DNA of 64,000 bases from Lamellibrachia satsuma. Lineage: Eukaryota; Annelida; Polychaeta; Sabellida; Siboglinidae. The stretch is from assembly GCA_033239005.1 (NCBI GenBank), contig BSQZ01000026.1, positions 5,859,001-5,923,000 on the forward strand, given 5' to 3'. Under the pieces are notes generated by a model. That model ran no database searches. It was not told the DNA's origin and saw nothing but the letters and a program-made list of their open reading frames with translations. Below are positions 1 through 47,408 of this stretch, piece after piece. The position numbers were made by a program, and so were the translations under genes. Position 1 is the stretch's first letter. Every line of letters starts with the position of its first letter.

Positions 1-138
1 ACGAGCGATTAGTTGTCCGATTGATCGTACGATACGGTGTCGCCCGACCAATTGGACGAATCGTGTGTTATTGCTTTCACGAAACGATGCGTCCAACGAC
101 ACTGTGTCGCCCGATCAATCTGACAACTAATCGCTCGT
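1..138. mobile_element. Foldback/MITE-like element with long terminal inverted repeats
   Basis: Positions 1-17 (acgagcgattagttgtc) are the exact reverse complement of 122-138, and 19-27 of 112-120, giving 26 paired bases out of 27. It is followed by gtgtgaacgtgcctta. Similar modules (gcgtccaattggtcgggcga...gggcctt) occur at 12,427-12,475 and (acgagcgatttcg...gggcctta) at 50,397-50,467. The left end may lie outside the window. Confidence 0.6.
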
Positions 139-261
139 GTGAACGTGCCTTAACGACACCCATTATAAACGGTACACAGAAGTTTGCAACAGTTGGCGTC
201 TCTGTACAGTGTGTTTGCGTTTTTGAGTGTGTTTTACTCTCCTCCTCCTACCGCCATCCAG

Positions 262-34745
<34,484 letters not shown>

Positions 34746-35340
34746 ATCAGACGTCATAAATGACATTTGCCTATTGACTGACTAGAAAACAGTGCTTATT
34801 TTGTGTTGTGTTCTGTGTATGTGCTATCTATTATAATTTAGATATGGCCTGTTTAATATTTATTGACTGCGATCTTTCGTGTTATTTGATGTAATTACAA
34901 CCACTTGAACGAACGCGTCTGTTACGAGACAAACCGAGACGTCAGCGAGACCGTGCCAACAGGCAGGCGACCAGTTGTCAATGCCAAGAACAAGACGCTG
35001 AGAACTGTATATTAACACCAATGTTATTGATACTGGGCAAACTGTTACTGTGCACGCAATGTCTTGTAATATATTGTATTGGCGAGCAGAAACAACAGAG
35101 TCATCACGCAGTCTATAGCGATGATGATAACAGTCGAATGTACCCATCCTGTGTGACGGACGCGTTCTGTAAGTGATGGTTTCCCCGTTACTATCCAACC
35201 TTAAGGCGTTAATCCTAGAACCTGTGTCACCAAGAAACTGCCGAATCAAGCAGGTGTAAATTGGGAACATCTGGACTGTCCTGGATGGGTGTCAACGGAT
35301 TGTAGGACGATCAACGTTCACTGCTTTTTCGGATCTGCGA

Positions 35341-35346
35341 AATAAA
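35341..35346 (+). terminator. Poly(A) signal for the long-tail transcript
   Basis: AATAAA about 595 nt after the long-tail stop; the next sequence is GT-rich (tgtttgtttaatt). Likely 3' end of the Mhc gene. Confidence 0.55.
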
Positions 35347-35466
35347 CTATTGCATGTCGAACACATGTGTTTGTTTAATTATAAATGCGTGTGTTGAACT
35401 TGCGAACGTGAAACGAACGAACAGGCACACACATACACGCAAACACATGCACGCATACACTCGAAC

Positions 35467-35472
35467 TCACAC

Positions 35473-35560
<88 letters not shown>
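35467..35560. repeat. (AC)n microsatellite
   Basis: Long uninterrupted AC run, flanked by degenerate cacgc and catgc repeats to 35,645. Confidence 0.97.
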
Positions 35561-35561
<1 letters not shown>

Positions 35562-35724
35562 CACACACACACCAACGCTGGCATGGACGCACGGACGCTT
35601 GCACGCATACACGCACGCATAAACGCACGCACGCATGCACCACATACATATAGGGGAAGGTGGGGCATGACGGCACATCTAAAGTATAATGTATCTTTTT
35701 ATGTGTATGTTTTCTGTGCACAAC

Positions 35725-35786
35725 GCACCTTAACGCACACAACGCACCTTAACGCACACAACGCACCTTAACGCACACAACGCATT
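35725..35786. repeat. 19-bp tandem repeat x3
   Basis: aacgcaccttaacgcacac repeated three times, last unit partial. Confidence 0.9.
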
Positions 35787-37068
35787 TAGAGTATAACAAT
35801 CACTATTCATGGGTAAATTAGGGTAAGTATTTTGAAATATCAAACCGCGGTTTTACGATAAATGGTAGACACTGAGAGGTTACACTGATATGTGAATCAA
35901 ATATGTTAGTGCAGTAATCCAACGCAATTAAAGCTGCTTCCTCAAATGGTTCAGCCCATCGCGAATCCAGTTCACTTATGTCCAGATGTGTAGTGTATGA
36001 CTAGTTTAAGTAATGTGTGCAGTCGTTACATCTGGTAAGGATCAAAATAGTGGATATCCAAAATGGTAAACACTGTGTGGGTCAATGCTGATCATGAGCG
36101 TGACCTCCATCCTCTCGCCGATCACACGAAAAAGCTAAACAAATTTACCAAGGAAAGAAATCGTGATTTTTCAGCATTTCGATTTTCACTTCAGTTAATG
36201 CTTGAACAAGCATTAACTAATTCAATAGTTTGTCTGATGATTTCTAAAAAAACTACATACAAAAGTTGCATAAACGAGCAAGAATATTGCAGTGGATACT
36301 AGGTAGGTTTGGTTTTTCGCAAAATTAATTTGAAATGAGACTAGCAAAAAACTGAATTGATTAAGCACCTTTAAATGCATCTTCTTGCTACACTGCACAA
36401 CACATTTAGCAAACTTTTTAAAGCTGGTGACTACAATTAATAACGCTAAAGTTGCCTGCCCTGTTTTTGTCTCGTAACGCTACATTTATTAGCACAAAAC
36501 GCACCTAATTTCACAACGGAAACACATCACCTGCGACGTTCGATCGTCGTCTTCAGGACAGGATGTGGCAAGAACAAGGACAAATAACCGTCGGATGGCG
36601 CAGTGACCAGCGGCTCGGTTGGGCAGCGCTACGTTCATCGCCCTGTAATTGAATCATAACTCATGCGCACAAGACATCAAGTCAATAACAACAGAAACTG
36701 GCGCCGTAAGCCGGCTATTGTCAACGGCAAATATTCAGTATGAGGCGCCGTAGCGGACAAAAGGGTGATGAAACGGCGAAACCTGTCGAGTCCGCGCGAC
36801 CGCTGGTCGAGTCTGCGCGGCTGCTGGTCGAGATCGATCGAGTCTGCAAGAGCGATCGAGTCTGCGAAAGCGATCGAGTTCTGCGAGATCGATTGAGTTC
36901 AGCGATATTGATGGAGTCTGGTTACCATTGAAAACATCGTTGTAGGATGTGCAGCGAAGTAATGCCGCAATAAGCATTATGTAATATACTAACCAGATAA
37001 AAGTGGCTAAAAGTAACAGTAATTTATATTTCATATATTTTCATGAATCACTCACAAAGTCATTCTGT

Positions 37069-37069
37069 G

Positions 37070-37105
<36 letters not shown>

Positions 37106-37176
37106 TGTGTGTGTGTGTGTGTGTGCATGTGGTGCGTACGTGCGTACGTGCTTGCATGCGTGCAAGCGTTGATATG

Positions 37177-37208
<32 letters not shown>

Positions 37209-37226
37209 TGCGTGTGTGCGTGTGTT
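37069..37226. repeat. (GT)n / (CGTG)n microsatellite
   Basis: gtgcgtgcgtgc and gtgtgt runs interleaved over about 150 bp. Confidence 0.95.
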
Positions 37227-38153
37227 TGTGTGTGTGGATACCGCGCTGTATAAGAAGGTACCCTTTTCTCAGAACTGTGCAATAATTTTTTACTTTATCA
37301 GTATTATATCAACAAAAGGCCAGTGCACACAAAAATGGTAATTGAATGACCGAAGTGTATGTGACTGGTCCCAAATTTTCCAAAGTCGAATTCGTAACCC
37401 GCGCTTTCCGTTAATATGGCGGCAAACCTGCCCGGAGGAGTCACTCATGTAATGTCTAATACCAAAATAGCATGGTGAATTTAAGATTATAACGCAAGCC
37501 TTCAAGTCTTGGCAGAGACTCGACATGGTTTGTGTAACACTTCAGTAGACATATTCAGTATATACCACATGAAATAATATTTACCCAGATGTTCCATCAG
37601 CGAATATCCAGGACTATTTTGCCGCTCCTATACTGACGTCCTCGTGGATAGACGGTCCGACAAACTGTGGCGGTGATAGATGAGGGAATCATCTTGCTAG
37701 GAGACAGCGCCAGTTAATGTTTCAAGAATGTGTGCACACGTTGCGTTTTATGCTGCGATCCAGTGAATCGTATGTACCGTCTATACGATTTCACGACATT
37801 CGCGGTGTTCACGGTAACGAGTGCATTCGAACGCAGCACTGCAATGCCGATTGGCCCATTTAAAACTACGATGTGTCTGTACCTAGAATATTATGAGGGT
37901 CAAAGCGTACACTATGGTGTGTTCAATGGAACTGTCTCATTATCTACTTGAATTGGTGCGATATGTTCGTGCGACTTATCTGTACGAACCATCTGCCACG
38001 ATGACCACAATACACGTAGGCTTAGACTATTATTGTCGGGAGCCTATATTGAAGTTATTCAAGCGAAACAAAAGTCATGGTGTTGGGGCTGTGCACCTAA
38101 ATGAGATAATGAAAACTAACTACAGGCAACTAAAATATCACGCCTGTAGTGTG

Positions 38154-38516
38154 CTCAGAATTTGTTCGAAAACTGGAAGATTCCGGTCATTTGACTGAGG
38201 GCTGACGTATTGACCAGCAAGACCAATACGCGCATGCGCAGATCTGTGAAATCGGGACTACAAGTGACATATTAAGGGAGGCCGGCATATACAGAACTAA
38301 CACAAAGTCTCAATCAAACGCGTTATCTTGTCAGAAAGAGGACTAGATTAGTAAAAACAAAGACCAAATAAGTTACACAAGTTGATTGTCGACGCAAACA
38401 ACATGGCCATATCCTTTTGGCAAGTATAGGAATAGGTGAATACAATATTAATATATTTTCAATTGGCGGACGAATGTGTGTTCAGCAAGCTTTTCTTACT
38501 GAACACCAAGTTGTCA
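38154..38516. mobile_element. Dispersed repeat, copy 2 (unclassified)
   Basis: Same orientation as copy 1 at 33,425-33,905 and alignable through most of its length. Divergence between the two looks substantial, so this is an old family. Confidence 0.8.
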
Positions 38517-39503
38517 ATTGGCTGTTGGTCATATGACTATCTGACGCTTTTCAGACTACCGTTATGCGTTGCTGGGCGTCTTCCTTCTAAGCATGCTATG
38601 TCACTATACTTAGACCCACCTTATAGAATGGAATGCCGTTGCATTGCTATACACACTTGTCCCTCGCCCTTGTCTTGCCGTTCGTCTTCGTGAACACGAC
38701 GTGCTGCCAAACAAAGTCACAACGATCTTGGCGGGTTTTTAACAGTTCTATGAGCAGCGCCTTTGTCAATGTCGCTTTTAACGGGGAGAACATTGCAGTT
38801 CGGTCAACTCCATCTATATGGTCCGGACACGCTCTAATACAGGAAATCTCATCTCGGTGTTGTGCATTCATCTTGACCAGAAGGTGCTGGAACTGCCAGT
38901 GGTTGAGACCGCTTCGCATTGGACCCTGCATCTTAGGTAATATTTTCCTTCAGTGATGCAACTCCGTTGTCTTTTCTAACCGTGGAAGGTGCGTCATGTG
39001 TTGTCGTCCCACAGAACTCATGGCGGCGGCGGCGGCGGGTTATGCACACTTTCGTAGTCAGTACGCAGGCGCAGCAAGATGAAGGATGCTGGGAAAGAGG
39101 TGTACTCTCACGCATGCAACACTGAACATATTCGGGTTACCGCTACTGATAAGGCTCCAGCAGATGTAGAAAATAAACACCTCACATGTTGGGTATGCCA
39201 ATTAAATGTTCGACACGTAATAGTAATAATGCAGCTTGGCTCCCAGCACAGAACATCTACGACTACGTCAATAAAATCAGCCACACATGCCTCTCTGATG
39301 ACATTGTCGAAATCCGATTTTACCAGAAATTATCATAAAGTGTTTTATGGATACTACATTAGTTCAACATATAGTCCGCGGCTGTTCTGAAACGCCGCCT
39401 GCTTAAACAACGGCGGGAAGTGACGTAATAAATCAAGTCTGTGAAAATGACGTCATACAAAGACAGGAAATCAAGTCAGCGCTCTACGTCATAGTAACAC
39501 GAG

Positions 39504-39512
39504 TTTATAAAT
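39504..39512 (+). promoter_or_regulatory. TATA box of the KASH-like gene
   Basis: tttataaat lies 55-63 bp before the ATG at 39,567, which predicts a start near 39,535 and a leader of about 30 nt. The ATG at 39,511 would lie upstream of transcription and is closed by a stop after eight codons. Confidence 0.6.
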
Positions 39513-39566
39513 GGCGCACTTTGTCATTACAACGTGAGCAGTACAGAAACGAGTCAGCACCGAAAA

Positions 39567-39962
39567 ATGTGCACCGCAGCAGCCGACATAGCCGGACGGA
39601 AGAGCCACATCGACCACATGCACATGCATGGTCACTGTTGTGACAGTCCAGATCAATCGGAGGCGCTCGGCCACTACCAGAACGTCGTCAAGAACCAGAT
39701 CGAGAAGATCCGCAATGCGTTCCTCGGCCGGCCAGTCCCGCCGTCTCCGGTGACGTCCATGACACCGTCGATTGCTGCGTCCATGGCCCCGTCGGCGGCG
39801 CCTTCGGGCGACTCCGGCCGCCGCGCCGAGAACGAACTGAGGCACCTGATCGACGCGCTCATGCGGCTCATCGAGCGCTTCGCCAACTGGGACGAGGCGG
39901 CCGACGAACTGGTCGAGATCCGCGCCCGACTCGACCGCTACGGCGCCGAGATGCGTCGGAAG
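39567..39962 (+). CDS. KASH-like gene exon 1
   Basis: 132 codons: MCTAAADIAGRKSHIDHMHM, a His/Cys patch, a helix HYQNVVKNQIEKIRNAFLG, a Pro/Ser/Ala linker, then a charged amphipathic helix ending RLDRYGAEMRRK. The ATG at 39,567 is chosen because it is the first after the TATA box. Ends in phase 0 at gtgaga. Confidence 0.75.
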
Positions 39963-42900
39963 GTGAGAGCACGCCTAAGTTGTTTTCGGTTACTTACTTA
40001 TCATCTTCGTGCCCATGTGTGGCACGCAAGCCTCGCATAACATATCGCCAGTTCTCTCTGTCTGCGGCCCTCCAAGCCAAGCAACCTTCAGTTCTTCCAT
40101 GGTTCGTCTCCATGTTGTTTTTGGTCTGCCCCTTCTTCTGTACCTTTCTGGAGTCCACGTCAATGCTGTTTATGCTGGTAGAGCATTGGTCATTCTGAAG
40201 ATATGTCCGAGCCAGTTTTATCCTTTTCAGGACGATGCAATGGTTTCATGTGTTGTTCTTTGATGGAGTCTGGTATATTGTAGATGGTCTAAGGTCAACA
40301 CACATGCAGTGTGTTCCTTAAGCAGGTGTTGTGGAAACTAGCAAGTATCTTGTTGTGTCATGCGCCAGCTATATTTTCTATTGGCGACCATTGCCACCGT
40401 TCAATGGATCCTTGCAATATGGCTTACTGTTGTTTCAAACATCCACTGATTTGCCTCACGCTTGATTCCAATATCGATGTGGATCCAACCCGATAACCCT
40501 CAATTTAAAAATCTGCTTCACAACAACAACACCTCGGATATACCGCCAAAAACTCACATCAATATATTAAATTCACAGTCGATACGATTATTTATCTTCA
40601 TCTTCATCTATTCCACAGAGATTGCTCCTTGCGTAATGTAATGATTTCGCTGTCCTCAGAGAAGGTGTTAAATTGTTCCATAGAACGGCTGAGCAAACAG
40701 CGAAACGGCGATCACCATGTGTGACAGTCAGTACGAAGCAAAAGTGAAGCGAGTTCTGTTAATGGGGGAGGGGGTTGTTAATTAATTCAGCCAGGTAGTC
40801 CGGCGCCATTTAAAGCGCAATACGAACTTTGTAAGTTGGTAGCAAATGAACAGGCAACCAGTGTAAACGCTGTAACACGGGTGTAATGTGTTCATATTTC
40901 CTTGTACGGGTAATGAGGCGAGCAGCACAGTTCTGTATACCTTTTGTAAACGTTGCAGCGCCCTGTGTGGGAGACCATGAAGAAGTGCATTTCCATAATC
41001 TAAACGTGATGTCACTAGTGCGTGCATGATTCTTCGGTCAGATGTGGCCGAATTCTTCCTATATTTCTTATCTGATAGTAACAACTTTTCACAGTGTAGG
41101 CAATCTGGTGTTCCATTTTCAGGTTGCTATCAAATTGCACACCCAAATTGCGCACACACGATGAAGGTTGAGTTCGTTGACCGGCTACTGTAATGTATAT
41201 ATCGGCAGGCAGACTGTCACGTTGCCTCACTGGGAAGAAGACGATCGCCTCAGATTTCTCTGTGTTAAGTTTTAAGTTTTTGGTCAACCATGCAGCCACT
41301 TCCGCTATACACAATTCCATCTTCGTCAGTGCCGCCACAATGGATTCATTTCGTTCATCCATGAGGTAGATTTGAGTGTCGTCAGTATAACAACGATACT
41401 GCATACCGTGTCTAGCGACAATATCTCCGTTAGGTTTGGTGTACATGCAATACAAAGTAGGGCCCAACACCGACCCTTGTGTGACGCCACACATCAAGAT
41501 TGAATCAACCGACTCGGCGCTTTCCACTGCCACTTTCTGATACCGTTCGCTGATGCACGATTGCAGCCACGCAAGCGCCTTGTCGGTTATGCCGAATGAG
41601 TGCTAGTCGAGTCATCAACAACTGTATCAAATGCGCACGACAAATCAAGCATCAAGAGGATTGTTGTACATTTTTGTCCAGTCCGCGGCGATATCATTTT
41701 TGAGACGGAGTAGTGCTGTTTCTGTTGAGTTACCGCGACGTTATGCAAATTGAAAAGGATCGCGCAAAGCATTTTTATCAACGCGTATGCTAATTTGTTT
41801 TGCAACCACTTTTTCAACCAATTTCGACACAAATGGCAAGTTCGACACAGGGCGGTAGTTGTGGCGGTATACTACACCCAATCTGAACGTAACGCCACCT
41901 GCCGTAGTCATCAACATGCTCAAAATGCGTGAATTTATTACGATTTGACACATTTTCCACTTTCAAGCCGGACTTGTAAATGACAGCCACTCCACCACCG
42001 CGCTTCTGAGCAGGTCGTGACGCGGTGAGAAATGTGTAGCCGTCTGGAACCAACTGGACTTTTACATGGTTGTTCACGACGCTGCCGAGCCATGTTTCCG
42101 TCAACGCTAAAATGTCAATATCGTGCGAACTATAGTATCATCGATAAATTTGTTCCATTCCAAAAACAAGGAAAACGGTGTAGAAAGAAACACTTGTCAA
42201 AAGAGGCTATTAGAAAAATAATGCTAAAACAAACTATGTGGAGGGTTTATAGGCGTACCAGAAAAGAAGAAGACTATGCAAAATACAAAGAGGCACTTAA
42301 TGCAGCTACAACTGAAATCAGACAATTTAAAAGAAGCTATGAGCAAAAACTAGCATGTAACATAAAAAATGACAGCAAGAGTTTTTATGCATATGTCAGG
42401 AGTAAACAAAACGTACAAGACAAGGTTGGACCTCTAGAAGACAGTTCTGGAAATATAATATCACCGGGGTTTTTAATGGCGGAAGACCTAAATGGTTACA
42501 TCAGTTCAGTGTTTACCTAAGAAGATATTAGTTCATTACCAGTTGCTGATGCTAAATTTAGGGGGCTAAATCTGACTATTTAGGTCCGTTAGTGGTAACT
42601 CCAGAATTGGTAGCTAAAAAAATAAAGGCAATGAAGGATAACAAATCACCGGGAGTGGATGGGATTCCTCCAAAATTACTAATGGAAACAGTAGAACAAA
42701 TCAGTATACCACTTGCAAGAGTATTCAACTTGTCATTAAAAGAGGGAGTTGTTAAGTTTGAATGGAAAGAAGCAAACATCATACCATTATTTAAAAAGGG
42801 TTCGAGAAATGAGTCAGAGAATTACAAACCAGTGAGTTTAACGTCAGTGATTTGAAAATTATTAGAAAGATTAATTAAAGACCATAATTATGGTGGACTT

Positions 42901-44741
42901 CCTCGTTAAGCATAAATTATTAAATTCATCTCAACATGGATTCCTTAAAGCGCGGTCATGCTTAACAAATATGTTATGTTTTTTGGAAGAAATCACTAAA
43001 TGGATAGACATGAGATCGCCAGTAGATATTATCTACTTAGATTTTCAGAAAGCTTTTGATAAAGTGCCACATCAAAGATTACTACTTAAATTAAAAGCCC
43101 AAGGTATCGGGGATAGCATAACTGACTGGATAAAACAATGGCTGACTCACAGAAGACAACGAGTTGTAGTAGTTGAAGAAGTTTCAAATTGGAAATCGGT
43201 TTTGAGTGGGGTACCTCAAGGATCAGTATTAGGACCTATATTATTCTTAATTTATATCAATGGCTTGGACGACAGTATAACAAGTAACGTACTGAAATTT
43301 GCGGATAACACAAAACTGTTTAGAAAGGTTAATACTGATGGTGATAAACAACATTTACAAAACGATCTAGACAGATTAGTGAAATGGTCTGAGAAATGGC
43401 AGATGTTGTTCAATTTTGGGAAATGTAAATGCCTACATACAGGACATGGGAACTTGAATGTAAACTATAAAATGGGAGATACTGTTCTGGGTACTACTGT
43501 AAAAGAAAAGGACTTAGGAGTTACAATAAGTGCTGATATGAAAGTTTCAGAGCAGCTTCAAAGGGTAATCAAATTCTTGGATTGATTAGAAGAAACATAA
43601 CATACAAGGGAAAAAAGTTAATTGTACCTCTTTATAAAGCAATAGTTAGACCTCATTTAGAATACTGTATACAAGCATGGAGACCATATCGTAAGAAGGA
43701 TATAGATACGCTTGAACGCATACAAAGGAGAGCAACTAAAATGATTCCAGAACTGAGAGACCTTAGTTATGAAGAACGCCTGAAAGAATGTGGTTTAACA
43801 ACTCCAGAGACAAGGAGGTTAAGAGGAGATCAGATTGAAGTTTTTAAGATATTGAATGGGTATGAAAATATTGATAGAAATATGTTTTTTTCACTCAAGA
43901 AGGATAGCAAAACTAGAGGACATGAGGTAAAATTAGTAAAGGATCAATGTAGATTGGACATCAGGAAGCACTCGTTCTCACAGAGGACAATAAATGAATG
44001 GAACAAATTGTCTACAGATTGTGTAACTGCTAGCAGCGTGAATATGTTTAAAAACAAGGTTGACACATATCTCAGGAGGGCGGGTTATAAGTAAATGAAC
44101 ATTGTTGGACTCTCGATAAGCCAATGGCTTCCTTGTCCACTTGCCATCTGGGCGTTTGGCTTGGATGGCAAATATTGTTAAATCTTGTTAAACTAACGAG
44201 GTCAGCAACATATGTTGCCTTATTCTTCACGGAGCGCACATTAATACATTTTATGTCTACATCTACACTCTGTGCCGGGGATTCATTGACACGGCTGGAT
44301 AAACATATCAGATTGTTCTTATTGACAACAGTCTGTGCACTGGGTCGGATAATGTAATTTCTGGCTGTGGTCACCCTCACTGGAATTGCATTGTTGGAAC
44401 GTTTGCAACCAGCAGTCCCTCTGTGGGTCGGCGTTGCTAGACCAATATCCAATTGCTTTAGAGTGTCATAGACGGTCTTCCTTAGACGTATAAGTGGTTT
44501 CGCAATATGCTGACACAGTTGACGCAGTTGAAAACTTGTGTATGACAACGGTCGTGGCTCACTGAACACAGCACAATACTAACTATCGTAAACGTCCTAG
44601 TTGTAGATGTGGCATTTTGACAGGTCTACATAGCTTCACAAAGCAGATAGATATACACCTAGAATATAATATAACTTCAAACTGAAAATAGTGTCAATAG
44701 CCGTGGGAGTGAGGCAGCACAAGCAAACACATCACGTGACA

Positions 44742-44825
<84 letters not shown>

Positions 44826-47184
44826 ACTACACACATCACGTGACATCTATTACATGCACTACATTAATGGCGACGGATGAAAACTGAACTATCTCCCCAG
44901 GTGCAGCGACGCAAGCAGCGTTACAAACTCGCCAAGTCGATCATCGATCGCCAGTTCGATGCCGTTCGCCGTAAACTGCGGCTGCGTGAGACGGGGGGCG
45001 GCGGGTTCTGCGGCGGAAGTGACGCCGATGACGTCGACCGCGAGCTCGCCAAGCTACGCGGCATGATGCATGAGATGTCGCTGCTGGGTACAGTGCACTA
45101 TTGTTTTTCTATTGAAACAAACGCTAATGGTCAGTCAGGGTCGAGTTCGACTTAGCGACTAACGCCGACAAGTGGTCGCTCTAGTTGCGACCAGTGAAAA
45201 TCCTGGTTTGGTCAGAATTACGTCACACCGACCGACCAACATTGCCGTCGACTGCAGGCGGTTGAAACTCTGTTCGACCAGTGAGTGGTCACATGGCAAC
45301 TGACATAGCATTATAGGAAACAACTAAAAAGAGGTGCTTTCGTCTGCTTCGTATCGTTTTTGTTTTATAACACGCACTTATTGTTATGTTTGTGGTAGCA
45401 TAGCGATCGATATACGCGTTATTGATATCACATTTAGGGCCGCTAGAAGCTGTAAGCCGACGGGCTTGTGGTTGCCGCTACTGCGAAACAACCAGCGTTG
45501 ACCAAAACTCGTTCGGCTTAGATTTGTCGGATGGACATGTACGCATGCGTCACACGTCATACGCTGGTTTTGTTCACTGACCACTGGCCGGTGTTGGTCG
45601 GTAAGTCGAACTCAGTCCAGGTAATTCCAACTTGTGCGCCAAATTACGTTTCGGTTTGAATAGAAACTGTTCACGTAAAGTAGTGTCTTGTCAACGACCT
45701 TCAGTGGGTTTTTCGTCAAACACTTCAATTTTGTTTTCGAGAAAATCAACATAGAATACTTACTTTCCCCGTCTCCCCGTCTCCCCGTCTCCCCGTCTCC
45801 CCGTTGCCCAAGCAAACACGACTCTGTGTTCGTACACCAGGGGTCCTTCTGTCACTGCCCCGTGCACGTGCTGCAAACCAACAGCTATAAATTTAAACAC
45901 GAACACTGCACAAATGTCGTAGTCCGTAAATGTGCCCCTTTCCGTGCTCGTGACTATTTCTTCAGGATGCAACGAAAATCCCCGTGAAAGGGTGTACATG
46001 CTAAAATCGCTGGCACTTCATTCGCATGACATGAACCCGAACGTAAACCAATAACCTCTCCCCTGCCAGCGGAGAGCATCGGCTCGGCGCAGAAGGAGTG
46101 TCTGCTGGTCGAGACCGTCCAACACGTCACGCGTTACATGCGGCACCTCGGCGAAGCGGAACCGCCCACCCACGTGCACGTCGCGTGCGGACATGGAGCG
46201 CCCCCTGCCGGCGAGCGAGCCGACATCAACGAGTTGCTGAACATGGTGCGACAAAACGCCGAATCAATGGCCGAGGTGCGGTGGCTGCTACCGTTGACAC
46301 GGATAACGCTATTTTGGTTTGCATTCGAATGTCTTAAATTTGCATTGGCCTGCAAGATAAGTCTCATTAAATCGCATTATTTACCTGCCGACGAATTCAA
46401 CGGCGCAGAAAGATGCATCCCATAGATTTGCATCAAAACACCGCAGCTATGCATGCGTCCGTACTCGTATTATGTTAATATAGTCTATTAACAAACAAAA
46501 TTTTGCAGTCAAAATGTCATATTTATCAATATATAGTCCGCTACCTTTTTCGTAAACACATGTATCTTCGTATAAGCGATTTCTGAGGCTCGTAGAACCT
46601 GTAAGAATTATCGGCACGTCACTTGTCTGCAGGTGCACTTCGCCGACGACGACGTTGGCGAACCGAATCAAAACACATCACTGCTCCAGATGGCGACTCT
46701 GTCGGGGCTGATCAACGGACACCAGGGCATTAGGAAGTGTCCGCATCTGTGTTGTCAAATGTGCATGGAGCGGCCGCCGATGTACCCGTCCTGTTGCGAC
46801 CAGGCAACGAGCACGGCGCCACCATGCCCCAGCCCAGGGGGCTGTGATGTCATGGGCGTCCACGGCATCGACTGTACCGACGTTGCGTCGAGCGATCCCG
46901 TCCCACATCCACACGACTGCAGCCAGGAACGCAGCCCGGCGTGTCACATGGACTGTCCGCACACTCCGGTATAGCGCATTTAATTTTAACGTAATTTAAT
47001 CATTTAATTTTAACGTAAATATTAAATGTTAATGTAAATATTTAATCTTACTGTAATTACTTAATTGTAATGTAATTATTAAATTTTTATGTATTTTTTA
47101 TCTTAATGTTATTTATTTATTTAATTTTGATATTATTTATTAATCAAATGTTTAATGTTATTTATTTATTTAATTTTTATTTAA

Positions 47185-47228
<44 letters not shown>

Positions 47229-47310
47229 GACATTAAAATTAAATAAATAAATGACATTAAAAATTTAATAAATAAATACTATCAAAATTAAATAAATAAA
47301 TAACATTAAG

Positions 47311-47408
<98 letters not shown>

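Larger units (their letters stand above)
34746..39500. other. 3' UTR and intergenic region between Mhc and the KASH-like gene
   Basis: The first 600 bp are the long-tail 3' UTR. The rest contains (AC)n and (GT)n arrays, a 19-bp repeat, a GATCGAGTC-type degenerate repeat at about 36,785-36,905 and copy 2 of the dispersed repeat. No convincing gene; short open frames lack coding character. Confidence 0.65.

Noticed and set aside
35375..35742. Frames encoding poly-Val/Cys or poly-His/Thr
   Set aside because: Translation of the (AC)n microsatellite.
38647..38931. 94-codon minus frame with mixed composition
   Set aside because: Looks protein-like at first, but no motif, splice context or second exon could be identified; may be a transposon scrap.
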